A stretch of 64,000 bases of DNA from an uncultured Eubacterium sp. (GCF_934561735.1 NZ_CAKTGT010000005.1:1-64000); one strand, 5' to 3'. Shown: positions 7,154 to 15,771, numbered from the stretch's first letter. Translations and numbers: made by a program. The notes: generated from the letters alone by a model not told the origin.

Positions 7154-8536
7154 TTACCTTCTTGGACGAGGCGGCGGAAGATAATCATCATCTCCGTAAA
7201 GCTGTTTGTCAAGTTCTTCCTGTTCCCTACGGCGTTTTGCAATGCGTTCTTTATCACGCTGAAGGCGTCTGACAAATGTAATAACATATATCAGTATAAA
7301 CAAAACGGCAAGTCCGAAAACAAGCAAAACAATTTTGTTTGTAAAGAACTTTTTAAGAGCGTTGAGAATTTTTAAAAATGTTGAAAGCTCGACTGTCTTT
7401 GCCGCTACCAAGTCAACGGTAACAATTGTTTTTTCACCGAAAATCACATTTGCTTTGCAAACAGAATCGCCCTTTGTTACCGGTGCGTCAAGACTTTCAG
7501 GAGGGTCGATAGGTTCAATAATTACATTTGACGGGTCAAGTGTGCTTGGCACAAGGGTTGTAATGTCATCTTTAACAACAAGTTGAACGGTATCGGCGTC
7601 CTTACCGTTGTTAACAGGCACTTCATATGCAACATCGTTTTTGCGAACAACGGTGGTATATTTGAGCGAATCAAATGCCCAATCGAAAAGTGACTTTGCA
7701 TCAATAAACGAGCACTTTGTTTTGATACCGTCAAGGGTTTTAATAGGACTATCCATAACGATTGCAAGATAATTATAACCGCCTTTTGAGGCTTTTGTGA
7801 TTACGCAATAACCCGCCTGCTCGGTTGAACCTGTTTTGATACCCTGTGCATATTTATAATAATATGTAATATGGAATTTATCAAGCATATAATTGGTGTG
7901 AATAAAAGTTGTTTTACCAAACTTATACTGCTGTGTTGATGAAATTTTATTAAATATATCATTTTTCATTGCGGCAAGAGTAATTTTTGCCATATCGGAC
8001 GGAGTGGTGTAATGGTTAGGGTCATGCAAACCGTCGGGATTTACAAAATTTGTATCCTTACAGCCAAGCGATTTTACCCACTTGTTCATTTCTTCAACAA
8101 AAGCAGGGATATTGCCACTGACGAATTCGGCAAGAACCTCACACGCATCGCAGGCAGAATGAACCATTGTTAAATACAACAGTTCCTCTATCGTTATGGT
8201 TTGACCGATTTTAAGCCCGGCAACCTGAGCACCCGTACCATAAAGAGTTTCAATAGCATTCTTTGAAACGGTAGTGGTTTGCGACAAATCCTTAACTTTG
8301 TTTATAGTTACCATAGCGGTAACGATTTTTGTAAGCGAAGCAGGATATTTTCTTTTATCCGCATTTTTTTCCGCAACAACGGGATAAGAATCATCATCAA
8401 GACTGATAAGCATATATGCGTCGGCATATATGGTAACATTCGGAGTATAAGTTGCCGCTTTTGCCGTAAAAGGAACGCAAAAAACAGTGAGCGAAACTAT
8501 AACAATGCTCATAAAAACTGAAAGTAGTTTTTTCAT
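7154..8536 (-). CDS. D-alanyl-D-alanine carboxypeptidase family protein (DacF/PBP5-like) with SxC in place of SxN
   Basis: The 460-residue precursor trims or rearranges peptidoglycan stem peptides. A signal peptide ends near AKA at residue 27. The serine-peptidase S11 motifs are S67-L-T-K70, S127-A-C129 and K234-T-G236. The second motif is normally SxN (SGN or SAN); here Cys replaces Asn, as in the Streptomyces K15 D,D-transpeptidase. A C-terminal beta-rich domain (about 300-390) is followed by one transmembrane helix (about 408-430) and a basic, Pro-ending tail, so anchoring differs from the amphipathic helix of classical PBP5. DacF types act on spore or vegetative wall; the nearby sigG is suggestive only. 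Confidence 0.9.
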   Translation of the reverse strand: MKKLLSVFMSIVIVSLTVFCVPFTAKAATYTPNVTIYADAYMLISLDDDSYPVVAEKNADKRKYPASLTKIVTAMVTINKVKDLSQTTTVSKNAIETLYGTGAQVAGLKIGQTITIEELLYLTMVHSACDACEVLAEFVSGNIPAFVEEMNKWVKSLGCKDTNFVNPDGLHDPNHYTTPSDMAKITLAAMKNDIFNKISSTQQYKFGKTTFIHTNYMLDKFHITYYYKYAQGIKTGSTEQAGYCVITKASKGGYNYLAIVMDSPIKTLDGIKTKCSFIDAKSLFDWAFDSLKYTTVVRKNDVAYEVPVNNGKDADTVQLVVKDDITTLVPSTLDPSNVIIEPIDPPESLDAPVTKGDSVCKANVIFGEKTIVTVDLVAAKTVELSTFLKILNALKKFFTNKIVLLVFGLAVLFILIYVITFVRRLQRDKERIAKRRREQEELDKQLYGDDDYLPPPRPRR

Positions 8537-8632
8537 ACACTTGACACCTCACAAAATAAATTATATTATAAATACATCATAACATAAATTATTTGATAAT
8601 AAAAGACTAAATTTAATTTGAGGTAAACTTAA

Positions 8633-9307
8633 ATGGTATATATTACAGGCGACACCCACGGTGATTTGAGCCTATTCAAAAACCCAAAGCTTAAAAAGCT
8701 GAATGATGACGACATCCTTATTATTTGCGGTGACTTTGGCTTTTTATGGGACGGAAGCGACAAAGAAAAAAAGGCTATTGAAACCCTTTCAAAGAAAAAA
8801 TACACCATCTGCTTTGTTGACGGTGCACATGAAAATTTTGATATGCTCAACGCTTACAGACCGTACAGGTTTAAAGGCGGAACGGCACACAAAATCAGTC
8901 CTAACATCTTCCACTTGATGAGGGGCGAAATATTTACCTTTTGCGGCAAAACTTTCTTTTGTATGGGCGGCGGCGAAAGCGACGACATAGATATGCGAAA
9001 AGAGGGCGAAAGCTGGTGGAAGGACGAAATGCCTAATGCCGAAGAAATGAAAAACGGTGCGGACAACCTCAAGGATGCCGACTTTACCGTTGACTATGTT
9101 ATCACACATGAAGCACCGGCTATGGCAAAAGATTTCATCAGGCTTCATACAAACTCAGCTATGAAGCAAACACCGATTAACACATATCTACAGGAACTGA
9201 TGAAAAATGTTGAATATAATCATTGGTTTTTCGGCTCACTCCACATCGACTTGCAGATAAGTAAAAAAATGACTGCCGTATTTAACGAAATAATAAAAAT
9301 AAGATAA
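8633..9307 (+). CDS. Calcineurin-like metallophosphoesterase
   Basis: The 224-residue cytoplasmic protein shows the first metal motif GDTHGD (residues 6-11), the second GDFGFLWDG near residue 36, a DGAHENFD segment in place of the usual GNHD, and late histidines in THEAPAM and GSLHID. This is the dinuclear metallophosphoesterase layout; the substrate is unknown. Start ATG at 8633 with a weak AGGT ribosome binding site. It stands alone, divergent from the D,D-peptidase gene and convergent with the ATP-grasp gene. Confidence 0.85.
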   Translation: MVYITGDTHGDLSLFKNPKLKKLNDDDILIICGDFGFLWDGSDKEKKAIETLSKKKYTICFVDGAHENFDMLNAYRPYRFKGGTAHKISPNIFHLMRGEIFTFCGKTFFCMGGGESDDIDMRKEGESWWKDEMPNAEEMKNGADNLKDADFTVDYVITHEAPAMAKDFIRLHTNSAMKQTPINTYLQELMKNVEYNHWFFGSLHIDLQISKKMTAVFNEIIKIR

Positions 9308-9311
9308 GAAA

Positions 9312-9348
9312 AAGGCTCGTTTCGATTAACGGAACGAGTCTTTTTTTA
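9312..9348 (+). terminator. Terminator of the metallophosphoesterase gene, inside the end of the opposing gene
   Basis: GGCTCGTT pairs with AACGAGTC (one G-U) followed by seven T. Its 3' arm and T-run overlap the last codons of the convergent ATP-grasp gene, where the reverse complement encodes KKDSFR and the stop. Confidence 0.8.
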
Positions 9349-10423
9349 TATATTCAAATTGTTTTCTTATTCCTATACCGCAAACTTGTATTGAAAAATA
9401 CGGGCTTGTGTTTGCCTCTATAAGCACCCAACCTTTATCGGAATATGCAAAATCCCAACCGACAATTTTTTGTTCGGGAACCACTGTTATGGTTTTATCA
9501 ACTATACTCAAAAGCTCGTTCCAATCCGGAAGTTGACTTCCTTTAATACGAACTCCGGTTTCGGGGTGAACCTCAAATACCTCTTTATAATCGGTAATTT
9601 TTCTGTAGGCATCGGTTATGAGTTTGCCTGTTTTCAAATCAACAGCAGCCGCAATTCCTCCGGCACTCAAATTATCAACAATGGATTCTCCGACACCGAT
9701 TCTAACAACAGCATAAAGATAAGGAGTATCTTTGCCGTTATAGTATGTAACAAAGCGAACGGTATTTATCGATTGCGGATGAAAAGCCGCCATTTGTTCC
9801 CCTTGATGCACAATTTCTTCCAGAATATAGTAATCGCTAACCAAAAACATACTGTCAAATTCTTTTTGAAGTGTCTTGTTATCGGAACAATCAACAAATC
9901 TTATGCCGGCTCCTTGCGATGTGCACAAAGGCTTTGCAATAATCCTCTTATATTCATTGATAAAATTGCAAAAATCCTTAAAATCTTCTTTGCCGACTTT
10001 AATTGCCTTTCGCTTATAAAACGGTTCAAAAGTTTGGTAAGTCAGATATTTATCGTAAAAAATATGTTTTATATTTTTATCTCCGATTTTTTTAAATGTA
10101 AAGTGACGCTCATAGTTACCTACAAACTGCATACGCTCTTCAAAGGTTTTGTTTTCAAAATCAAACAAAAAATATTCTTCATATTTAAAGCCGTAATAAT
10201 ATTTGTAAAGCAACAATTCATAAATCAAATGTCTGACATAAGCCTTATCGTTTTTCTTTTCTTCGGGAATGTTTTTATAAATTACATTATAAATATATTT
10301 ACCTAATTTTTCCTTGCCGATAAACAAAATCAAATATTTAATTTTAACCGAAAGATTTTTTTCAAAATCATTTCGATTCATTGCCTTGCCCAATTGTTCT
10401 TCGTTTTCTGCCGTAACATCCAT
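9326..10423 (-). CDS. Sugar-transfer-associated ATP-grasp protein
   Basis: The 365-residue protein ends with an ATP-grasp fold like the ATPgrasp_ST family. Seen are KPLCTSQGAG (nucleotide loop), EEIVHQGEQMAAFHP, NTVRFVTYY, GVGESIVDNLSAGG and the late VGWDFAYSDKGWVLIEANTSP with the metal-binding Glu/Asn. Members are usually found with glycosyltransferases or exopolysaccharide genes, which are absent here, so the ligated product is unknown. The start at 10423 (behind GGTGAT) is chosen because a good promoter overlaps any start further upstream. It is AT-richer than its neighbours. Confidence 0.78.
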   Translation of the reverse strand: MDVTAENEEQLGKAMNRNDFEKNLSVKIKYLILFIGKEKLGKYIYNVIYKNIPEEKKNDKAYVRHLIYELLLYKYYYGFKYEEYFLFDFENKTFEERMQFVGNYERHFTFKKIGDKNIKHIFYDKYLTYQTFEPFYKRKAIKVGKEDFKDFCNFINEYKRIIAKPLCTSQGAGIRFVDCSDNKTLQKEFDSMFLVSDYYILEEIVHQGEQMAAFHPQSINTVRFVTYYNGKDTPYLYAVVRIGVGESIVDNLSAGGIAAAVDLKTGKLITDAYRKITDYKEVFEVHPETGVRIKGSQLPDWNELLSIVDKTITVVPEQKIVGWDFAYSDKGWVLIEANTSPYFSIQVCGIGIRKQFEYIKKDSFR

Positions 10424-10439
10424 TTTATCACCGAAAACA

Positions 10440-10468
10440 AATATATCATAATAAAAAAGATATGTCAA
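10440..10468 (-). promoter_or_regulatory. Promoter of the ATP-grasp gene
   Basis: On the minus strand TTGACA (10463-10468), a 17-base spacer and TATATT (10440-10445). Its position excludes translation from the upstream in-frame start at 10468 and implies a short leader before the ATG at 10423. Confidence 0.7.
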
Positions 10469-10508
10469 CCAAAAAAACGACTAAAACAAATTATACTGTC
10501 AAAATATT

Positions 10509-12251
10509 TTATAATTCATCAATAATTTGCTGAGGAGTAAGTTTATTTGATTTAAGGATTTCGGACACATTGTATCTGTCAAGAAATTCCTTTTTTAAGC
10601 CGAAATTATATACTTTCATATCGCTGTTGCCGTAAAAACGAGTGATTTTTTCACCAAAGCCGCCGTCAAGAATACCGTCCTCTATTGTAACAACCTTTGT
10701 GTGATTTGTTTTGAGAGAGTCAAGAAGTTCTGTATCAACGCCTGTAATATAATAAGGATTGATAACGGTAGCTTTTACGCCATGCTTTTCCTCATAAAGC
10801 TTTGCGGCTTCAACAGCAAGCGGATAAAAAGTTCCAAGGCCGATAAACGCAACCTCACTGCCCTGCTCTTTTACCTCATATTTATTAAGAACGGAGAAAT
10901 CCTTTGTGAACTTTTTACCTGTTGAAATAAACTCACAACACGGAATACGGATTGCAACAGGGTGTTCTCTTTGTTCAATACTCCAATCAAGCATTGCAAG
11001 GTATTCTTCTTTTGTGGCAGGAGCAAGATAAACGAGATTTGGAATATTCGACATCATCGGAATGTCGTAAATACCGAGATGGGTAACATCGTTCATACCG
11101 AATACCGAAGCGGCAAAAACGATAATGGTTGCAGGATTGTTGTTAATGCATAAATCCTGAGAAAGTTGGTCGTAAGTTCTTTGAATAAATGTACTGTATA
11201 CGCCATAAACAGGCTTGCCGCCGTTCTTTGAAATACCCGAAAGCATTGCGACTGCGGTTTCTTCGGCAATGCCGACATCTATAAACTGCGAACCTGCCAA
11301 ATCTCTTTTGTCCTTTGTAAATCCAAATACGGCAGGAGTTGCGGAAGTAATTGCAACAACGCTCTTATCCTTTTTCATTTTATCAAGAAGATAGTCGCAG
11401 GTTAACGAACCGTAATCTTCGCCTTCAAAATCAAGTTTTGATTTGCCTGTTTTTTCATCAAACGGCATACACCAGTGCCAAATTTCTTTGTTTTGCTCTG
11501 CAAGCGGGAAACCTTTGCCCTTTTCGGTAACAATATGAACAACAACAGGTGTTTTGCTGTCTTTAACCGATTCAAAAGCTTCTGTAAGAGCCTTAATATT
11601 GTTACCGTCCTTAACGAAAACATAATCAAGTCCCATTGACTTGAAAAGATTGCATTCTGCTTTACCGTCGGTATCACGGAGAAGCTTAAGATTTTTATAA
11701 AGACCGCCGTGATTTTCGGCAATGGACATATCGTTGTCATTAACGACAATTATCAAATTTGATTTAAGTTCAAAAGCAAAATCAAGACCCTCAAGAGCTT
11801 CGCCGCCGCTGAGTGAGCCGTCACCGATAACGGCAATTATATTTTCATCTCCGCCGTTTAAATCTCTGCCTTTGGCAAGACCGCAGGCAAGGCTGATTGA
11901 TGTTGAAGTATGACCCACGGTAAAGAAATCATGTTCACTTTCTTCCGGTGAGCTATAGCCTGTAATATCGTCATATCTTGCGGGGTCAAGGAAACCGTAG
12001 GCTCTGCCTGTGAGCATTTTATGCGGATAAGTTTGATGAGAAACATCAAAAACAAATTTATCCTTAGGTGAATTAAATACCTTATGAAGTGCTATGGTTG
12101 CTTCTACCATACCGAAATTCGGTCCGCAATGTCCGCCGTGAGCGGCAAGTTTTGTATAAAGTGCCTTTCTGATTTCTTCGGCAAGTTGTATGAGTTCACC
12201 GTCTGTCATTTTTTTAATATCTTCAGGTGAATTTACATTTTCAAGTAACAT
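10509..12251 (-). CDS. dxs: 1-deoxy-D-xylulose-5-phosphate synthase-like thiamine-diphosphate enzyme (divergent DXS)
   Basis: The 580-residue protein has DXS/transketolase architecture. The ThDP site is GDGSLSGGEALEGLD with NDNDMSI. Other matches are AAHGGHCGPNFG (His41), SHQTYPHKMLTGR, the activating Glu330 in VGIAEETAV, and YSTFIQRTYDQ. Normal DXS condenses pyruvate with glyceraldehyde 3-phosphate to start the MEP isoprenoid pathway, and ispH lies just upstream. However, the DRAG...DG.TH motif is changed: by alignment Ala380 replaces the substrate-phosphate Arg and Asn387 replaces Asp, while His391 and Arg435 remain. It is also about 40 residues short. It has its own promoter with a MerR-type operator. 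It may be a true but divergent DXS or a related aldehyde-condensing enzyme. Confidence 0.8.
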   Translation of the reverse strand: MLLENVNSPEDIKKMTDGELIQLAEEIRKALYTKLAAHGGHCGPNFGMVEATIALHKVFNSPKDKFVFDVSHQTYPHKMLTGRAYGFLDPARYDDITGYSSPEESEHDFFTVGHTSTSISLACGLAKGRDLNGGDENIIAVIGDGSLSGGEALEGLDFAFELKSNLIIVVNDNDMSIAENHGGLYKNLKLLRDTDGKAECNLFKSMGLDYVFVKDGNNIKALTEAFESVKDSKTPVVVHIVTEKGKGFPLAEQNKEIWHWCMPFDEKTGKSKLDFEGEDYGSLTCDYLLDKMKKDKSVVAITSATPAVFGFTKDKRDLAGSQFIDVGIAEETAVAMLSGISKNGGKPVYGVYSTFIQRTYDQLSQDLCINNNPATIIVFAASVFGMNDVTHLGIYDIPMMSNIPNLVYLAPATKEEYLAMLDWSIEQREHPVAIRIPCCEFISTGKKFTKDFSVLNKYEVKEQGSEVAFIGLGTFYPLAVEAAKLYEEKHGVKATVINPYYITGVDTELLDSLKTNHTKVVTIEDGILDGGFGEKITRFYGNSDMKVYNFGLKKEFLDRYNVSEILKSNKLTPQQIIDEL

Positions 12252-12283
12252 AAATAAAGCCTCCGTTAATTTATTTTTTTTGC

Positions 12284-12314
12284 ATTATAGCACTTAAAGT
12301 TAACTTTAAGTCAA
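12284..12314 (-). promoter_or_regulatory. Promoter of the DXS-like gene with a 19-base spacer
   Basis: On the minus strand TTGACT (12309-12314) and TATAAT (12284-12289) are 19 bases apart. This over-long spacing with a dyad in the spacer is the hallmark of MerR-family activated promoters. An AACGGAGG ribosome binding site follows before the ATG at 12251. Confidence 0.75.
12292..12311. promoter_or_regulatory. Perfect 20-bp palindrome, AdhR/NmlR-type operator
   Basis: The core CTTAAAGTTAACTTTAAG (12293-12310) is a perfect palindrome, extended by A and T on each side, and fills the -35/-10 spacer. It matches the CTTAAAG-N4-CTTTAAG inverted repeat known for the aldehyde-responsive MerR-family regulator AdhR of Bacillus subtilis. 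The regulator gene itself is not in the window. Confidence 0.8.
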
Positions 12315-12325
12315 GTGTTTTGAGC

Positions 12326-12357
12326 AAAAAAAATACCGCTTCAAAAATGAAGCGGTA
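12326..12357 (-). terminator. Terminator after the ispH-rpsA fusion gene
   Basis: TACCGCTTCA pairs with TGAAGCGGTA around a TTTT loop, followed on the minus strand by eight T. It separates the cmk/plsC/ispH-rpsA operon from the DXS-like gene. Confidence 0.92.
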
Positions 12358-12365
12358 AAGTTCAA

Positions 12366-14447
12366 TTATTCTTCTGTTGCTTCTTCAGCAGTTTCTTCTG
12401 CTTCAGGAGCGGCATCTTCTGCTGATTCAGGCTTGTCAAGAAGTTCCTTCATTGAAAGAGAAACTCTCTTCTTATCAAAGTCGATGTCGATAATCTTTGC
12501 CTTAACAACATCACCGACTTTAAGAACATCCTGAGGAGTCTTGATTCTGTCCCAAGAGATTTGGCTGATGTGAATCAAGCCGTCAACTGTCGGAAGGATG
12601 TTTGCAAATGCGCCGAATGTTGCAAATGAAACAATCTTGGCATCAACAACAGAACCTACAGGATAATCTCTCTTGAGGATTTCCCACGGATTGTCCTCGA
12701 TATTTTTGAAACCGAGTGAAATCTTCTTTGTTTCTTCGTCAAGTGACTTGATAGTAACTTCTACTACATCGCCAACATTAACAACCTCTGAAGGGTGTTT
12801 GATTCTTGACCATGAAAGCTCGGAAATATGTATCATACCGTCGATACCGCCGAGGTCAACAAATGCACCGTATGATGTGAGTGACTTAACAGTACCCTTA
12901 ACCTTATCGCCTTCTTTAAGAGTTGCCCAGAGTGCTTCTTGCTTTTCTTTTCTTTCAGCATCTGTTACAACCTTGATTGAGCCTACAGCTCTTCTGCGAG
13001 AAGGATTGATATCGATAATCTTAAATCTTACAGTAGCGTCCTTGAGAACCGAAAGTTCTTGATTACGAGGAACACCTGTAAGTGATGCAGGAACAAATAC
13101 TCTTGTTCCCTTTGCAGATACAAGAACGCCGCCGCGAATAACTGCGGTAACCTGACCTTCGAGAATTTCGTCTGCTTCTTTAGCAGCTACGATGTCTTCC
13201 CAACCCTTTACTGCGTCGAACAAACGCTTTGAGAGTTTAAGAACGCCGTCTTGATCATCTGTTTTCATAATAACAAGCTGGATTTCGTCACCTACGGAAA
13301 CTACATCCTCGCACTTTGAGATATTGTCTGATGACAAATCGTCAAATGCAACAACGCCTGTTTGCTTTCTGCCCGGTACATCTACAAATACTTCTGTAGG
13401 AGTAATTCTTACTACAGTACCTGTAACTACCTTGCTGTTTTCGTTTTCCTTGAAAGATTCGTTAAGTAATTCTTCAAAGGATGCCTCACCATCAGCAGAT
13501 GCTTTGACAGCAGGCTTTGTAGCCTTATCAGCGTTTTCTGCTGTCTCCACAACTTCTTCAGTTACGGCTGAAGTTGTTTCAACTTCCTTTTCTTTAATTT
13601 CTTCGGACATGGATTTGAGTACCTCCTTGATTATTACCGAGGGTGTCGACGCCCCCGCAGTTACACCAATCACATTGTAGGTGCTCAAATCAAGGGAGGA
13701 AAGCTCATCCGCCGTTTCAATAAGAAAGGTGGGACAATTAGCCTCGCCTGTATCTCGCAATTTACATGTGTTTGATGAATGACGCCCGCCGACAACAATC
13801 ATAGCATCGGATTTTTTTGATAATTCCTCAGCCTCATTTTGCCTATCGGACGTTGCATTACATATTGTATCAAATATTTTACAGTTTGTACATAGTTTTT
13901 TGAATATTTTTTTGCATTTTTTTTGCTCATTTAGCGAAAATGTCGTTTGAGCGACACAAATCACGCTGCTTTTTTGTCCAATATCGTTATCTTGTATAAT
14001 TTTTTCAAGTTCCTTTTCATCTTTAAACACGAATGACGGGCCTTTACAGTATGACTTTATGCCCAAAACCTCGGGATGATTTTTATCTCCCGCTATCAAA
14101 ACAACCGTGTTTTCGTCCTGCTTTTTAACGATATTGTGTATTTTAGTGACAAACGGACAGGTTGCGTTTACAAAATCGATATTTTTATTTTCAAGTTCGT
14201 CAAGAACATTTTTTTCAACTCCGTGGGTACGAACAACAACCGTGTAACCTTGCGGTGCTTCTGAAATGTCATCAATAATCTTTACGCCCTTGCTCTCCAA
14301 ATCGGCAACAAGCTGGGCATTATGAATAATCGGACCGAGAGTGCAAACTTTTTTGCCCTCGCCGACAAGTTCATAAACAAGATTAACCGCCCTGTCTACT
14401 CCAAAACAAAAGCCTGCTGTTTTTGCAAGTATTATTTGCTTACTCAC
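12366..14447 (-). CDS. ispH: Fusion of 4-hydroxy-3-methylbut-2-enyl diphosphate reductase (IspH) and ribosomal protein S1
   Basis: The 693-residue fusion has IspH at about 1-282, with the three cluster cysteines C14, C97 and C196, His42, His75, His124 and the catalytic Glu126 in NHPEVLG. This is the last step of the MEP pathway, making IPP and DMAPP. An acidic linker (about 283-340) leads to four S1 RNA-binding repeats (about 340-665; for example GTVKSLTSYGAFVDLGGIDG) and an acidic tail. This fusion is known in Clostridia. The start overlaps the plsC stop by four bases, so the two are translationally coupled. Confidence 0.96.
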   Translation of the reverse strand: MSKQIILAKTAGFCFGVDRAVNLVYELVGEGKKVCTLGPIIHNAQLVADLESKGVKIIDDISEAPQGYTVVVRTHGVEKNVLDELENKNIDFVNATCPFVTKIHNIVKKQDENTVVLIAGDKNHPEVLGIKSYCKGPSFVFKDEKELEKIIQDNDIGQKSSVICVAQTTFSLNEQKKCKKIFKKLCTNCKIFDTICNATSDRQNEAEELSKKSDAMIVVGGRHSSNTCKLRDTGEANCPTFLIETADELSSLDLSTYNVIGVTAGASTPSVIIKEVLKSMSEEIKEKEVETTSAVTEEVVETAENADKATKPAVKASADGEASFEELLNESFKENENSKVVTGTVVRITPTEVFVDVPGRKQTGVVAFDDLSSDNISKCEDVVSVGDEIQLVIMKTDDQDGVLKLSKRLFDAVKGWEDIVAAKEADEILEGQVTAVIRGGVLVSAKGTRVFVPASLTGVPRNQELSVLKDATVRFKIIDINPSRRRAVGSIKVVTDAERKEKQEALWATLKEGDKVKGTVKSLTSYGAFVDLGGIDGMIHISELSWSRIKHPSEVVNVGDVVEVTIKSLDEETKKISLGFKNIEDNPWEILKRDYPVGSVVDAKIVSFATFGAFANILPTVDGLIHISQISWDRIKTPQDVLKVGDVVKAKIIDIDFDKKRVSLSMKELLDKPESAEDAAPEAEETAEEATEE

Positions 14448-15094
14448 TTTTGTTCAGCCTCCCAAAGCTCTGTTATTCTGTCCATAACCATACCTGCTGC
14501 ATTTGAAATGTCACTTCTGCCGAAATCTTCTTTATCAAAATTCATTTCCTCGGGAGTGATGAGTTTGCCGTAAGAAACAGTAACCTTTTTGCCTGCCTTA
14601 ATTTCTCCGTCACAGCAAATTGCGACAGGAAGAACGCCGGCATTTGTGGCCTTTGCAATAATAGCAACGCCTGCCTTTGCTTTTTGAGGTCTGCCTCCCT
14701 TGCCTCTGATTCTCTTACCCTCGGGACAGATAGCCATTACATGACCCTCTTGAATAATTTTTTCGCCATATTCAATAGCAGAAGTATCGCCCTTGCCTCT
14801 GCGAACGGGAAATGTTTGCATATGAGTCATAAACCATGCGGCAATCGGATTTTCAAAAAGCTCCGCCTTGCCCATAAAATGAAGTGTAGGCACTTCCTTT
14901 GGTGCGGCAACAAACACAGGATCGAGTGCGTGCGTGTGATTGATTGCCAAAATATATTTTGTACCCTTTGGAGGGATATTTTCAATTCCCTTGTACTCGG
15001 TGTGGAACACCATTTTGATAAGAGGCTTGAACACATTTTTTACGAAATTATAAAGCTTATAATCTTTTACGGTTGAGTAATCAAATTCTTTCAC
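14444..15094 (-). CDS. plsC: 1-acyl-sn-glycerol-3-phosphate acyltransferase family protein
   Basis: The 216-residue protein shows the acyltransferase motif I NHTHALDP (His-x4-Asp, near residues 53-58), motif II FPVRRGKGD, and motif III CPEGKRIRGKGG. It makes phosphatidic acid at the cytoplasmic membrane face. Its start overlaps the cmk stop by four bases and its stop overlaps the ispH start by four. cmk-plsC-ispH-rpsA is a recurrent clostridial gene order, which supports the assignment. Confidence 0.92.
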   Translation of the reverse strand: MKEFDYSTVKDYKLYNFVKNVFKPLIKMVFHTEYKGIENIPPKGTKYILAINHTHALDPVFVAAPKEVPTLHFMGKAELFENPIAAWFMTHMQTFPVRRGKGDTSAIEYGEKIIQEGHVMAICPEGKRIRGKGGRPQKAKAGVAIIAKATNAGVLPVAICCDGEIKAGKKVTVSYGKLITPEEMNFDKEDFGRSDISNAAGMVMDRITELWEAEQK

Positions 15095-15753
15095 TGAATT
15101 TTCTCCTTAATTGTATTAACTATTAAATCAATTGACTCCTGCAAAGTAAGTTCGGAAGTGTCTGCCATAATTGATTCTTCGCTTGGTTTAAGCGGTGCAA
15201 TCTCTCTGTGAGAGTCCTGATAGTCACGCTGATTGACATCTTTGAGAACATCATCAAAGCTGACTTCTTCGCCTTTTTCGATGAGTTCCTTATATCTTCT
15301 TTCTGCTCTGCATTCGGGAGAAGCAAAAAGAAAAATTTTCACATCGGCATTCGGAAGGACAACCGTTGCAATATCTCTACCGTCCATAATGACATTATTT
15401 GTACTTGCAATTTCTCTTTGCAAATTAAGAAGAAAGGCTCTGACCTGTGGTATTGCCGAAACCTTGCTTGCTCCCATAGAAATCTCGGGTGTACGGATAA
15501 ACGCCGACACATTTTCACCGTTGAGATACACCGCCTGAACGCCGTTTACATATTTAAGTTCTACCTTTGTTGAATCAAGCATATCGATAATTTTTTGTTC
15601 ATCATCAATAGCACCTGTTTTAACGGCATTGTAAGCAACGGCACGATAAAGTGCGCCCGTATCTACATAAATAAAGCCGAGTTCCTTGGCGGCAGCCTTT
15701 GCAATAGTGCTTTTACCTGCTCCGGCAGGTCCGTCAATAGCCACATTAATCAT
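15091..15753 (-). CDS. cmk: Cytidylate kinase
   Basis: The 220-residue (d)CMP kinase has a P-loop GPAGAGKS near the N-terminus, YVDTGALYRAV, MDGRDIATVVLP and the RAERRYKEL arginine motif. The ATG at 15753 is chosen because GAGG lies seven bases upstream and the family starts MINVAIDGP; another ATG six codons further upstream lacks a ribosome binding site. It follows the flavoprotein gene closely and is coupled to plsC. Confidence 0.95.
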   Translation of the reverse strand: MINVAIDGPAGAGKSTIAKAAAKELGFIYVDTGALYRAVAYNAVKTGAIDDEQKIIDMLDSTKVELKYVNGVQAVYLNGENVSAFIRTPEISMGASKVSAIPQVRAFLLNLQREIASTNNVIMDGRDIATVVLPNADVKIFLFASPECRAERRYKELIEKGEEVSFDDVLKDVNQRDYQDSHREIAPLKPSEESIMADTSELTLQESIDLIVNTIKEKIQ

Positions 15754-15771
15754 AAAAATACCTCTCTGCAT

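Noticed and set aside
9470..10306. Plus-strand open frame of 278 codons
   Set aside because: It is antisense to the ATP-grasp gene, Asn/Phe/Ile-rich, and shows no family motif or good ribosome binding site.
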